From a virus, in IMG/VR virus record IMGVR_UViG_3300025652_000608, positions 1 through 22,578 of that record: a stretch of 22,578 nt of DNA; one strand, given 5' to 3'. Below the pieces are notes generated by a model that saw only the letters and a program-made list of their open reading frames with translations, did no database searches and was not told the origin of the DNA. Position numbers and translations under genes: made by a program. Shown here piece by piece: positions 1 to 6,761 of the stretch (position 1 is its first letter; every line of letters starts with the position of its first letter).

Positions 1-59
1 TGACCTCCGTTATTAGATGTACAAACTTTAAAATTTTCAAAAGCTTCTATTTGTATCAT
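1..59 (-). CDS. Partial conserved phage protein, N-terminus only
   Basis: Reading leftward from the ATG at 59, an open frame runs off the window edge and gives the start of a protein containing ENFKVCTSNNGG. The ATG overlaps the TGA stop of the preceding gene as ATGA, the same stop-start coupling used repeatedly in this array, which is the main reason to accept so short a fragment. N-termini of this type (a V-x-T-S/R-N-G-G pattern followed by an acidic helix) occur in small conserved proteins near the connector genes of marine podophages; that is recollection of the family, not a search. Its function is unknown. Confidence 0.6.
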   Translation of the reverse strand, partial: MIQIEAFENFKVCTSNNGG

Positions 60-703
60 TGTTTTTGCCTTATAACTCTTCCGACTCTATACTCTTGAGT
101 CGTTTCTTTTGCCTCACCTAGCATTTTAAGAGCAGTCATTGCCTCTGTAAATCTGCTATTATACATTTGCATAATGTCTTGTTCGCCTTTGAGATAGATA
201 TTAGCCTCTACCAAAGAACCGTACAAAAGACACATTTCCGCATTCGTACTTAACCAAGTTGTGGCAGAACCTGCTCCCGCAGTTAAACTTTCTGGTCGAT
301 AAAAATAATGCAGTTCACAAGTGTAGGTCGCGTCTGGAGAAGGAGACAACAGAAAATTGTCTATATCGAACTGAGCGTAGTACTGAGGCTTACCTTCTGT
401 CGCAGGGTCTGGAGTGTACGACTGACAAAACGAAACGTCTTTAAATTCTACAAAAGTTTTATCGCCATTAACTGTGTAACTCAATGAAAACGGAGCTAAG
501 AAATCTGTAGGACCACTTAAATACTGAGATCCTTTTGACATAACTGCAGTAGCATTCTTACGAAACAAATCAAGCTGCACGTTTTTTAAGATGCGTTCTT
601 CTGCAACTCGGATAAACAAAGGCAAGTTGTTAATAAAACTTGTCTCAGTGTTATCAGTATAATCCTGTATAGCCGTCTTTAGTTCATCATATGTAAAGCT
701 CAT
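56..703 (-). CDS. Head-to-tail adaptor (connector) protein, SU10-adaptor-like
   Basis: This 215-residue protein probably forms a ring below the portal that joins the DNA-filled head to the tail. The N-terminus (MSFTYDELKTAIQDYT, then an AEERIL helix near residues 34-39) is the helical opening typical of this adaptor family. The middle has the pattern KDVSF, then PQYYAQFD, FLLSPSPDATY and ELHYFYRPESL, and the end has LLYGSLVEANIYLKGEQD followed by a helix. I recognise this signature from adaptors of SU10-type and related marine phages. The ATG at 703 overlaps the TGA of the upstream gene (ATGA), and its own stop overlaps the next start. Its place at the end of the capsid/connector gene set fits the role. 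The family call is fairly secure; the exact ring position is inference. Confidence 0.75.
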   Translation of the reverse strand: MSFTYDELKTAIQDYTDNTETSFINNLPLFIRVAEERILKNVQLDLFRKNATAVMSKGSQYLSGPTDFLAPFSLSYTVNGDKTFVEFKDVSFCQSYTPDPATEGKPQYYAQFDIDNFLLSPSPDATYTCELHYFYRPESLTAGAGSATTWLSTNAEMCLLYGSLVEANIYLKGEQDIMQMYNSRFTEAMTALKMLGEAKETTQEYRVGRVIRQKQ

Positions 704-1026
704 GTTATCACCACCGTAGCTGTGCCAACAGATCCTGTGGCTACTAAATTGTTATCTGGGGAAAGGCCCGGCAAGTAATTAAATCCCACTGGATTCCATC
801 CCCACTGCAATGCTCGTTGTTCCTCTAGATTTGTTTCTGGTCTTGGGTTCCTTAATGCTTGAGGATCTGGGTACGCTTTTGGTGGAAACAACTGAGGCTG
901 TTTGGGGTCAAATTCATCAGGACCAACCTTGGCCCCTGTCCACTCCACCTTCATGTCACGAAGACGGTATCGACGGCCTGATCGATCAGATATTCCCCAC
1001 GCTTTACTGCCACTCGCGTATGCCAT
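700..1026 (-). CDS. Zinc-ribbon-type phage structural protein lacking its cysteines
   Basis: This 108-residue protein is conserved between connector genes in marine phages. The usual family pattern, from memory, is a treble-clef or zinc-ribbon module, CDRCGxRY ... W.G..VCP.C(Y/F)(D/E)PKxPQ, followed by a Pro-rich DPQALRNPRPE segment. Here the framework is intact: ISDRSGRRYRLRDMKVEWTG, then KVGPDEFDPKQPQLFP and DPQALRNPRPET. All four expected cysteines are replaced (S, S, G, E), and the protein contains no cysteine at all. The C-terminus after WGWNPVGFNYLPG is a short hydrophobic beta tail. Its start overlaps the previous stop as TAATG and its stop overlaps the adaptor start as ATGA. It may be a minor virion or head-completion component; a direct assay of function is not known to me. 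Confidence 0.7.
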   Translation of the reverse strand: MAYASGSKAWGISDRSGRRYRLRDMKVEWTGAKVGPDEFDPKQPQLFPPKAYPDPQALRNPRPETNLEEQRALQWGWNPVGFNYLPGLSPDNNLVATGSVGTATVVIT

Positions 1027-1691
1027 TAGACCCTCAAATAACTAAGACTAGGTTGAAGTTTCAAAGCGGTTCTTCCCTGATCTTCATCCGCTGCTCGTTG
1101 GAACTCTTCTTCGTAAACAGTCTTCAACATCTGTACACGATCTGGAGCTCGTTTCATGGCAATATAGTAGGATAACCCTGCAGCCATACAAGGATAAAAC
1201 CGGAACGGCATATCTGTTGTATTAACCAATGTGTCGGCGTCTTCGATCCTCTGAACAAAATAATAAATAATTTGATCTGTAGAGTTCTCAGGTACTGACC
1301 AAAGATTTAGTACAGGATTAATCTGACGATTTAGCCAATACTGGCTAGGTCTGCCCTGCGTTGTTTTATTGGGCAAAGTTGCGTATTCACCCCTGGATAT
1401 TCTTTGAACTTCGTAGTCAGTATTGTTTCTACGAAGAACAACATCCAATAGATCAACTACATTGTCCGAAAGAGTTTCTTGTCCCTGTCCCTGCGTGAGA
1501 TCAATCGTATGAGACTTAACAGTCCACAGGTTTAATCCTCTGTTGGCCCATTCTGCAAACATGAGATTCAAAGAGCGACGAGCAGTTTTGGCATCATAGC
1601 CCGTGCGTACTTCTATACCGCACCGCTCATATGCTTCCTCAATAAGTTCAGCTACATCGAGATTGAAATCTCTTGATCCAGAAGTTGTCAT
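1026..1691 (-). CDS. Putative head-completion/connector protein (P22 gp4-type position)
   Basis: This is a 221-residue protein. The N-terminal helices (ELIEEAYERCGIEVRTGYDAKTARRSLNLMF, cited in part, roughly residues 16-45) lead to WANRGLNLWTV, a pattern common to head-completion or tail-accessory proteins that plug the portal after packaging. The centre is beta-rich (LLDVVLRRNNTDYEVQRISRGEYA; WLNRQINPVLNLWSVP), and a C-terminal helix ends in PSLSYLRV. It sits between small basic proteins and the adaptor. Its ATG overlaps the upstream TAA (TAATG) and has an AAGGCGG-type ribosome site. I infer that it binds the portal-adaptor complex. Similarity to P22 gp4 is of pattern and genomic position only; it could equally be called a conserved structural protein. 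Confidence 0.65.
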   Translation of the reverse strand: MTTSGSRDFNLDVAELIEEAYERCGIEVRTGYDAKTARRSLNLMFAEWANRGLNLWTVKSHTIDLTQGQGQETLSDNVVDLLDVVLRRNNTDYEVQRISRGEYATLPNKTTQGRPSQYWLNRQINPVLNLWSVPENSTDQIIYYFVQRIEDADTLVNTTDMPFRFYPCMAAGLSYYIAMKRAPDRVQMLKTVYEEEFQRAADEDQGRTALKLQPSLSYLRV

Positions 1692-1897
1692 TACATTCCG
1701 CCTTTATATTTCCCACCGCGACCAGCCATAACACAGCCACCGTTCTTGTAGCCTTTATTTATCATACCACCCTTTGCCTTCTTCGCGGTTTTAGCCGCAT
1801 TAACAAAGTCTTGGTTACTAGGCGCACCCTTGTCGCCCTTGTTACGCATAGGCTTTCCGCTTGCTCGACGTTTTCGGATATTCTCGTATAAACTCAT
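1691..1897 (-). CDS. Small basic Gly/Lys-rich phage protein
   Basis: This is a 68-residue, strongly basic protein beginning MSLYENIRKRRASGKPMRNKGDKGAPS and ending in a Gly/Lys-rich stretch, GGMINKGYKNGGCVMAGRGG then KYKGGM. I placed the start at 1897, where AGGGAGAGG lies just upstream. A longer reading from 1957 would overlap most of the end of the preceding gene and has no better site. The preceding stop is one base from this ATG (TAATATG). Proteins with this KGG/GRGGKYKGM tail are frequent in marine phage structural regions, again from memory. The charge suggests contact with DNA or with acidic virion parts, but no function is established. Confidence 0.65.
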   Translation of the reverse strand: MSLYENIRKRRASGKPMRNKGDKGAPSNQDFVNAAKTAKKAKGGMINKGYKNGGCVMAGRGGKYKGGM

Positions 1898-1898
1898 A

Positions 1899-2132
1899 TT
1901 ACCTCTCCCTGTTGGTGGCGTGGATATTTGCTTTGCCATCTGGCTGCGGCTGATCATGATATGCGTTCCTTACCAAAAAATCCTGCCACATAGGCTTGAT
2001 CATGTTGTAATTTTCTTCAACCTTGTAGGACGTGACCGTCAACTGAGCATTCATCTGGTAAACCTGCAGAGAGGCCCAACCTAATAAACCCAAGGCAACA
2101 AACGACACCAGTTGATTGACTTCTAATTTCAT
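1899..2132 (-). CDS. Small single-pass membrane protein
   Basis: This 77-residue protein (from the ATG at 2132) starts MKLEVNQLVSFVALGLLGWA, giving one membrane segment at about residues 8-26, followed by a short coiled region and ENYNMIKPMWQDFLVRNAYHD. An in-frame GTG lies three codons upstream at 2141, but ATG is preferred. The predicted topology is N-out or N-in with a polar tail. It is flanked by small basic proteins within the connector block. The size and single TM are compatible with a spanin- or holin-like accessory role, but the true lysis genes are elsewhere and there is no lipobox. I therefore leave the function open. Confidence 0.6.
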   Translation of the reverse strand: MKLEVNQLVSFVALGLLGWASLQVYQMNAQLTVTSYKVEENYNMIKPMWQDFLVRNAYHDQPQPDGKANIHATNRER

Positions 2133-2134
2133 AG

Positions 2135-2380
2135 CTACCACGCTTTACAAGACCAATATTTGGCCTTTAATTTATCCAAAGTGCCTTTATCGCACCCATG
2201 ACGAGCCCTAAACGACTTTCGCCGTTTAGGGTCTGATTTTTTAATCTTCATGTTGGCGTCACCAAAACGAACTATCTTTTCTTTTCCTTTATCGCAGGCT
2301 TTAACAACAGACTTCTTACCGCCAGAAATCTGACGTTTAGGTTTGTTGCATTTCATCTTAGCCTTGTCGATTTTAGGCAT
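2135..2380 (-). CDS. Small basic four-cysteine phage protein (KRKSFKARH family)
   Basis: This 81-residue, very basic protein opens PKIDKAKMKCNKPKRQ and ends in KRRKSFRARHGCDKGTLDKL followed by KAKYWSCKAW. Cysteines fall at positions 11, 29, 63 and 78, two in each half, which would suit one metal site or two disulphides. The closing motif (arginine/lysine-rich SF+ARH, then YW.CK.W) is one I recognise as widespread in large and marine phages, usually annotated as hypothetical. AAGGATTATCC provides a ribosome site just before the ATG. The basic charge suggests a nucleic-acid-binding protein packaged with or near DNA; this is inference. Confidence 0.7.
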   Translation of the reverse strand: MPKIDKAKMKCNKPKRQISGGKKSVVKACDKGKEKIVRFGDANMKIKKSDPKRRKSFRARHGCDKGTLDKLKAKYWSCKAW

Positions 2381-2389
2381 GGATAATCC

Positions 2390-2671
2390 TTACGCTAAAA
2401 GAAACGTCAGTTCAGTCCCCGCGCCCGTAAGCGCAGAAATGTAGACCCCAGAAGTAAACAACATCCCATTCTCAGGAATGTATATCTCGTTCATACCTAT
2501 GGGAAACTTCTGCGTTAACAGTGTTGCTCCCCCATTACCATTGGTAAGAGTGAAAGATCCCGCCGCAGTCGCGTATATGTTTACGGCTTGAAGTCTAGAT
2601 CTGGACGGCCCTATGAGAGCCGCCGCTGAACCTTGTGCATGAGTATACGCATTTATGTCTGACCCTGCCAT
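2390..2671 (-). CDS. Small beta-rich structural protein
   Basis: This is a 93-residue protein of short alternating strands: VNIYATAAGSFTLTNGNGG, then GMNEIYIPENGMLF, TSGVYISALTGAG and ELTFLLA. It has no cysteine, no signal peptide and no membrane segment. The composition (Gly, Ala, Thr, Ser) and the jelly-roll-like spacing resemble small capsid decoration or tail-associated proteins. An AAGGAGAG ribosome site precedes the ATG at 2671. It lies directly downstream of another beta-rich protein, so the two may be partners on the virion surface. The function is inferred from composition and position only. Confidence 0.65.
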   Translation of the reverse strand: MAGSDINAYTHAQGSAAALIGPSRSRLQAVNIYATAAGSFTLTNGNGGATLLTQKFPIGMNEIYIPENGMLFTSGVYISALTGAGTELTFLLA

Positions 2672-2682
2672 CTAAGCTCTCC

Positions 2683-3153
2683 TTATGGACGGATTGCGGT
2701 GTGGTATGCTTGCGCGTACATGATTGTAATAACTGCAACACCAGCGTTAGTAGCTGCGCTGTTTGTAACTGTTAGCTTTAAATCCGCAGTGCCTGTGTTG
2801 TCCCACTCACCTGTACCACCACCTTGTGTGGTTACAGTTTTAAGACCAGCACTTGTGCCAGTAGCCAATGTGTTTAGGATTGTTGTAGCTCCACCAACTG
2901 TATCACCAACACTAATGTTAGTTGTGGCGTTAGCCGCTGTTGATAAATCAACAATACAATTAATAATTTTTGAGTTAGCTGGAATAACCATATTGGTTGC
3001 TCCTGCTGCAATAGCACCGTTGGAAAGATCCATAGAGTGTGTCTGCATCATTACAACGTAACCTACGTTTGCAATGTCAGAACCAACAGTAGTTCCTGTT
3101 GTGTTTTTAATGTTGCCTGCCCGAATCGGACCGGAAAAAGTTGTGTTAGCCAT
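2683..3153 (-). CDS. Beta-rich virion protein, possible capsid decoration
   Basis: This 156-residue protein starts MANTTFSGPIRAGNIKN, an opening common in marine podophage virion proteins found beside the capsid gene, and ends MYAQAYHTAIRP. The body is rich in Thr, Ala, Gly and Val, with the alternating pattern of a beta-sandwich (NMVIPANSKIINCIVDLSTA; TTILNTLATGTSAGLKTV). An AGGAG site lies just before the ATG at 3153. It is the first gene after the capsid terminator, so it is either read through at a reduced level or started from an unseen promoter in the 131-bp gap. A decoration or minor head protein is the likeliest role. Confidence 0.65.
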   Translation of the reverse strand: MANTTFSGPIRAGNIKNTTGTTVGSDIANVGYVVMMQTHSMDLSNGAIAAGATNMVIPANSKIINCIVDLSTAANATTNISVGDTVGGATTILNTLATGTSAGLKTVTTQGGGTGEWDNTGTADLKLTVTNSAATNAGVAVITIMYAQAYHTAIRP

Positions 3154-3178
3154 GTGAGTCTCCTGTCTTGGCGAATGT

Positions 3179-3196
3179 CAGTCACATGTGTGACTG
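3179..3196. repeat. Perfect 8-bp inverted repeat
   Basis: CAGTCACA and TGTGACTG are perfect inverted arms around a TG centre, lying in the 131-bp gap between the capsid terminator and the next gene. Because the loop would be too tight, it would fold as a 7-bp stem with a 4-base loop, or act as a dimeric protein site. There is no T-run beside it, so it is not an intrinsic terminator. It is about 25 bases upstream of the ATG of the following leftward gene, where it could act in the leader mRNA or protect a processed 5' end. Confidence 0.5.
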
Positions 3197-3230
3197 TCAG
3201 GGAATAACTCTTCATACAACACTTGAAGGC

Positions 3231-3262
3231 AAAAAGAAAGAGGCGATCCGAAAACCGCCTCT
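3231..3262 (-). terminator. Rho-independent terminator after the capsid gene
   Basis: On the leftward transcript, AGAGGCG and CGCCTCT form a 7-bp stem around a 10-base loop, followed directly by TTTCTTTTT. It begins about 22 bases after the stop codon of the major capsid gene. This is the only clear intrinsic terminator within the leftward array. It should mark the end of the high-level capsid transcript, with downstream connector genes supplied by read-through or a separate promoter. Confidence 0.85.
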
Positions 3263-3284
3263 AACTATAGTATTAGTCCGGAAC

Positions 3285-4196
3285 TTATGCCCCAGGTGAA
3301 CCAAATACACAACGTGGGTCTGAGAAGCCGAAGCTGTAACGTTCCCGTGCCTTAAAGCGCATGTTTCCTGTGTCGAAGTCTGCTTCCATGTTAGTGGAAA
3401 GCGGAGTCCGCTCAAAGTGAATCAAACCGCGAGGCGCGTCTGTTTTGATGAAGAACGCATCTGGATCAGTAAGGAAGTCGTTAACGGCATAACCGTCAGG
3501 CAACATACCCATTGAGCGAATTGCGTTAGTATCATTGTCTGCAGTACCAACCCGAAGGTTAGAAACCATCAAACGTTCTGCAACGAATTGCAGTTGACGT
3601 GGAATCATCAACTTCAAGCCGCGAAGAGCGACCTTCAACCCACGCTCGTCAACATAACCAGCGATGTTGATAAGAGCGTCTTCCAAAGAAGTTTCGTTCA
3701 AATCAGCAGCAGTTGCTGGAGTATTAGAGAATGTTCCGCCGTTAGTTAGCGGGTGGTTTGTTGCACAAAGAGCAACGCCGTCACCGCCTGCACTAGCACC
3801 GCCTGCAAAGGCGTTGTTAAGAACAGCAGCAGCTTTAACCTGCTTAGAGTGCGCCATTGAACGAGCGAGGGCCTTAGTGTAACGACTGCCGAGACGGTCA
3901 TACAGGTTATCCTCGATTGCTTCCTCAGTGATTGAGAACGCAAGTGCAACGGTTTCGTGATTATAACGAGCAGTGTAAGCTTCGTTAGCATCATCGAAGT
4001 TGATTGCAGAACCTTCAGATTTTGTAGGTGCTGCGCCAAACCCGGCCAACATAACTTCTTCTTCGAATGCACGATCAGAAGATTCTGTTGTAAAGATTTC
4101 GCTGTGCTGGTTTTCGTACCGATTGTACTCCATACCAAATAAGGCGTTAAGGCCTGGTTCTAGCTCTTTCGCTAGTTGTGCGCGTGATATAGCCAT
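3285..4196 (-). CDS. Major capsid protein (HK97-fold, Mu gpT-like group)
   Basis: This 303-residue protein builds the icosahedral shell. The N-terminal arm (MAISRAQLAKELEPGLNALFG) and the E-loop-type segment around residues 45-75 (EEEVMLAGFGAAPTKSEGSA) lead into YTARYNHETVALAFSITEEAIEDN, a helix-rich spine domain (ARSMAHSKQVKAAAVLNNAF) and the A-domain region with LCATNHPL and LKLMIPRQLQ. The C-terminus ends RERYSFGFSDPRCVFGSPGA. This arrangement is that of the gpT-type capsid proteins seen in Mu-like and many marine phages. An AGGAGGT site precedes the ATG, among the strongest in the array. It is flanked by a scaffold and small head proteins upstream and a terminator downstream, as expected for the most abundant product. 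Confidence 0.88.
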   Translation of the reverse strand: MAISRAQLAKELEPGLNALFGMEYNRYENQHSEIFTTESSDRAFEEEVMLAGFGAAPTKSEGSAINFDDANEAYTARYNHETVALAFSITEEAIEDNLYDRLGSRYTKALARSMAHSKQVKAAAVLNNAFAGGASAGGDGVALCATNHPLTNGGTFSNTPATAADLNETSLEDALINIAGYVDERGLKVALRGLKLMIPRQLQFVAERLMVSNLRVGTADNDTNAIRSMGMLPDGYAVNDFLTDPDAFFIKTDAPRGLIHFERTPLSTNMEADFDTGNMRFKARERYSFGFSDPRCVFGSPGA

Positions 4197-4210
4197 GTGT
4201 TAGACCTCCT

Positions 4211-4861
4211 TTAAACGCCGAGAGACGAAGGAGTACCCGCTGCAATTCCGCCATTGGCAGAGTTGAACGAAGTATTCAAACGTACTATTAGTGGGATACC
4301 AGCGACTGTGAAGTCTGAGTTATCAGGGTCATCTTGGACGCCAATAACACGAAGCTGAAGAGTAGCGGTGTTTGCAGCAGTATTCAAATCTGCAGATGCA
4401 GAAGAGATTCCTGTTACGTCACTACCTGCAGTTGCAGTTGCCAATGCGATATTTTTAAAGACCATTGCACGAACTTCCGCTTCAGTGTTTGCCGCACCCA
4501 CTACATTAGATGTAGCGATTGTGAACGTCTGCATTGGATTATCGTAAACAAAAGCTTTAATTGGGTAGTTAGCATCTGCGCCAGCAGCAGTACCCTGCCA
4601 AGTAGCCGACCAGATTGTCTTACCGTCTGATGCGCGAACGTATTCGCAACCCCAGAAAACACCCAAGAATGCAACGTTACCACCTGCAGCAGCTTGCGCT
4701 ACAGAGATAGTTCCGCCTGCGATTGGTATAACAGGAGAGCCCTGATATAATTTTGTATTGTTGTTTGACGCAATACGATACTCGGTAGCACCCGTAGTAT
4801 TCGCACCTTGTCCAACAATGCCAATGGGACGTAGCCCAAAGGATCCGTTAGAATTTGCCAT
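4211..4861 (-). CDS. Head structural/decoration protein
   Basis: This 216-residue protein begins MANSNGSFGLRPIGIVGQGA and contains TEYRIASNNNTKLYQGSPV, a run of hydrophobic strands, and KAFVYDNPMQTFTIATSN. Near the C-terminus is QLRVIGVQDDPDNSDF. This set of landmarks (FGLRPVG start, EY.IAS...YQGDPV, VYDDP, RVIG) marks a conserved protein encoded beside the capsid gene in many marine phages, where it is taken to be a decoration or second head protein. It is Ala/Thr/Ser-rich and lacks signal or membrane segments. A GAGGTG site lies 5-6 bases before the ATG, and only 14 bases separate its stop from the capsid start. Role by family and position; not tested. Confidence 0.7.
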   Translation of the reverse strand: MANSNGSFGLRPIGIVGQGANTTGATEYRIASNNNTKLYQGSPVIPIAGGTISVAQAAAGGNVAFLGVFWGCEYVRASDGKTIWSATWQGTAAGADANYPIKAFVYDNPMQTFTIATSNVVGAANTEAEVRAMVFKNIALATATAGSDVTGISSASADLNTAANTATLQLRVIGVQDDPDNSDFTVAGIPLIVRLNTSFNSANGGIAAGTPSSLGV

Positions 4862-4880
4862 AATAGCACCTCAATAAAAG

Positions 4881-5342
4881 TTACTCGGAGTCTCGTCTTG
4901 AACCTCCGAAGGATACACGACTTTGCCGACTATTAGATATCGGCATAGAAGGATGTTGGTCCTTCATTAAATCCTGATCGACTGCAACCATCTGTTCGCG
5001 GGTTCGGCTCCCGTAATACTCGGATCTCTCATTGGCGGTTTCGACAGGTATGCGACACAACATTAAACCACCTTGACCAATCACACCTTCAAATCGACCT
5101 TCGTCAATAGTAGGAGCTTCATAATCTGGATACTCATCCTTTCGGACGGGTTCCCACCCTTCATGCAGTTTGGTGTTGACGTTCATTTTATCGTCTTCAC
5201 CCCGCATTGAGGTTCGAATCCAACGATGCACATAGCCCTCTGGGGCGTCTGGTGCAGCGAGGCGGCTGGGCGGAGCCCAAGGTTTTCTGCGAGTTTCTGA
5301 GGCTCGAGTTGCGTTTTTTCGCGGTGTTCTGTTGTCAGTCAT
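4881..5342 (-). CDS. Conserved phage protein between scaffold and head genes
   Basis: This 153-residue hydrophilic protein has a basic, Pro-rich N-terminus (PRKNATRASETRRKPWAPPS) and the core GYVHRWIRTSMRGEDDKMNV, then GWEPVRKDEYPDYEAP. A hydrophobic strand (GVIGQGGLMLCRIPVETANE) leads to a helix with YYGSRTREQMVAVDQDL, and the tail is Ser/Arg-rich. I recognise this RW.R....G..D..NV...GWEPVR...P pattern as a conserved protein found next to scaffold and capsid genes in marine phages, without a known function. GAAGGAG precedes the ATG by seven bases. Position suggests a role in procapsid assembly. Confidence 0.65.
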   Translation of the reverse strand: MTDNRTPRKNATRASETRRKPWAPPSRLAAPDAPEGYVHRWIRTSMRGEDDKMNVNTKLHEGWEPVRKDEYPDYEAPTIDEGRFEGVIGQGGLMLCRIPVETANERSEYYGSRTREQMVAVDQDLMKDQHPSMPISNSRQSRVSFGGSRRDSE

Positions 5343-5346
5343 TTTA

Positions 5347-6261
5347 TTACTCCTTCACAAATTTAGCGTATTCTTCAAGAGGTACGCCTAGCTTTTTTGC
5401 AATCGCGACTTGTGAATGCGTTAACTTGACCGACCTGCGCCCCTGTTTAGTACTGCGGGATGCGGAGTTGCCAGCGGATGCGACCTGACTACCTCCACCC
5501 GATTTCTTCGCAGGTTGGAACTTGTGTGGAAATTCCGACCTAATGCGTTTATCAACCTCAGTATAGTACTCAGATGAGTCAGAGTCAAACCCTTCGTCAT
5601 TCGTAAGTTGTGAATGAATTGCAAACGCTGCTGCAGTCATTACCCTATCTTCACCAAACCACTTGTTTTTTTGCGCCCATTTTTCCGCTTTCGCATCCGG
5701 TTGAGGACGCTGCGGTGCAACTTGTTGTTGCGGTGCAACTTGTTGTTGCGGTTGTTGAGCCGATTCAACTTGTGTTTTAGCCAGTTGTTCTTGCCGAGCT
5801 TTCGCAGTGTTATAACGGTTCTGTTCCGCAGTAACTTGCGCTAAAGCAGTTTGCGCCTCTACCATCTTGTCAGTGTCGCCCGTCTCATAAGCTTCTTTAT
5901 AGATCCGCTTAATCTCTTCGGTCTGCGCTTGCAGCCTGCTTCCGAACTCAGAAAGATATCCTGTGTCTAAAGCTTGCATACGGCTTTTAAGTTTTTTGTT
6001 TTCGTCAATCAGTTCTTGAGAAAGACGAACAGCTTCTGCCTTGTCTCTCTCTTCCTGACGATACTTTTCAGTCAGCTTCTTAATACGCGACTGAACACCC
6101 TTACTATAGCTGTCCAGTTCCTCGTCACCGTTAGATGCTTCGACTTTTGTTTCTTCTGAGGACGCTTCCTTGGCAGGTTCCTCTGGCGGAGCTTCTGACT
6201 CAGGTTCTATGTAAACCTGCTCTGTCTCTTGCTCTTCAACTTCAATTTTTTCTTCTGACAT
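5347..6261 (-). CDS. Capsid scaffold protein
   Basis: This 304-residue protein is probably the scaffold that shapes the procapsid and is then released. Residues 1-50 are very acidic (Glu/Pro-rich). Residues 55-165 form long helices with heptad spacing (SRIKKLTEKYRQEERDKAEA; ENKKLKSRMQAL). A Gln/Pro linker around 168-190 carries a doubled QQQVAP. The next domain reads WAQKNKWFGEDRVMTAAAFA, and then EYYTEVDKRIRSEFPHKF. The basic C-terminus (RRSVKLTHSQVAIAKKLGVP and the final EEYAKFVKE) is the kind of tail that binds capsid subunits. The WFG-D...MT..A...H and EYY...D.RI...FP.KF pattern recurs in marine phage scaffolds. An AGGAGAGG site lies upstream. Confidence 0.78.
   Translation of the reverse strand: MSEEKIEVEEQETEQVYIEPESEAPPEEPAKEASSEETKVEASNGDEELDSYSKGVQSRIKKLTEKYRQEERDKAEAVRLSQELIDENKKLKSRMQALDTGYLSEFGSRLQAQTEEIKRIYKEAYETGDTDKMVEAQTALAQVTAEQNRYNTAKARQEQLAKTQVESAQQPQQQVAPQQQVAPQRPQPDAKAEKWAQKNKWFGEDRVMTAAAFAIHSQLTNDEGFDSDSSEYYTEVDKRIRSEFPHKFQPAKKSGGGSQVASAGNSASRSTKQGRRSVKLTHSQVAIAKKLGVPLEEYAKFVKE
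5711..5746. repeat. Perfect 18-bp tandem duplication inside the scaffold gene
   Basis: TGCGGTGCAACTTGTTGT is repeated exactly, head to tail, with a partial third copy beginning after it. On the coding strand it doubles the QQQVAP hexapeptide in the flexible linker of the scaffold. Exact identity at DNA level suggests a recent slippage event; the length of this linker probably varies between related phages. Confidence 0.85.
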
Positions 6262-6272
6262 AGTTGCCTCTC

Positions 6273-6761
6273 CTATATGTGTTTAACATCGTCAGGCTCT
6301 AGGATAGTCGCAATAACTTCATCATCGTTAATAATACGAACCTCCCCTCCTTCGATTTTAAATCTTGAGCCGGAATACCGACCTATACAAACCCACTGGC
6401 CTTCTTTGCACCATGGTTCAGCCTCTGGGCCAAACTTATCTGCATCCTTATAAGCTAGGGGACCTAGCTTCATAACATAAGCCACTACGGTAGCAACGGA
6501 CTCCCGTTCTCGGACTTCGTCAGGTATATACAAACCGGATGAAGTTTTCGCTTTTCCTTGGTACGGCATAACCAAAACCCGCCAACCTGTGGGTTGGGGA
6601 AGTCGATCAAGCAGGGGTTGTTCTAAGAGGTTTGGGTCTAGCACCCGTTCTTCTGAGGTTACATACGCGCTATCCAAAGAAGAAGACTCAGCCTTTTTGG
6701 CTTTTTTGTCTTTGTTCATTTTCTGCGCGACTGAATCAGGAAGATATAAAGTCTTCGACAT
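6273..6761 (-). CDS. GroES-like co-chaperonin (Cpn10 fold)
   Basis: This 162-residue protein has an extra N-terminal extension (about residues 1-50, Lys/Ser-rich) followed by a Cpn10-type domain. The landmarks are PTGWRVLVMPYQGKAKTSSG from residue 57, LYIPDEVRE, a V/A/V strand, LAYKDADKFGPEAEPWCKEG, GRYSGSRFKIEGGEVRII and NDDEVIATI. The stretch at residues 69-81 matches the GroEL-binding mobile loop in position (K-x-x-GG-x-x-x-P in host proteins). Phage co-chaperonins such as T4 gp31 help the host GroEL fold the capsid protein; here the gene is just upstream of scaffold and capsid, which suits that role. No GroEL gene is visible. The ATG at 6761 lies inside the end of the preceding gene; a later in-frame ATG at 6719 is possible but has no better ribosome site. 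Confidence 0.78.
   Translation of the reverse strand: MSKTLYLPDSVAQKMNKDKKAKKAESSSLDSAYVTSEERVLDPNLLEQPLLDRLPQPTGWRVLVMPYQGKAKTSSGLYIPDEVRERESVATVVAYVMKLGPLAYKDADKFGPEAEPWCKEGQWVCIGRYSGSRFKIEGGEVRIINDDEVIATILEPDDVKHI

Noticed and set aside
3746-4138. 130-residue open frame overlapping the capsid gene in another frame on the same strand
   Set aside because: It is fully contained in the major capsid gene, has low-complexity Leu/Lys/Thr composition and no ribosome site; it is a frame shadow.
5211-5225. tRNA T-arm-like sequence GGTTCGAATCC (and another GGGTTCGGCTCCCG near 4,999)
   Set aside because: The surrounding bases do not form a T-stem or a cloverleaf, and both sites lie inside a well-supported coding frame.
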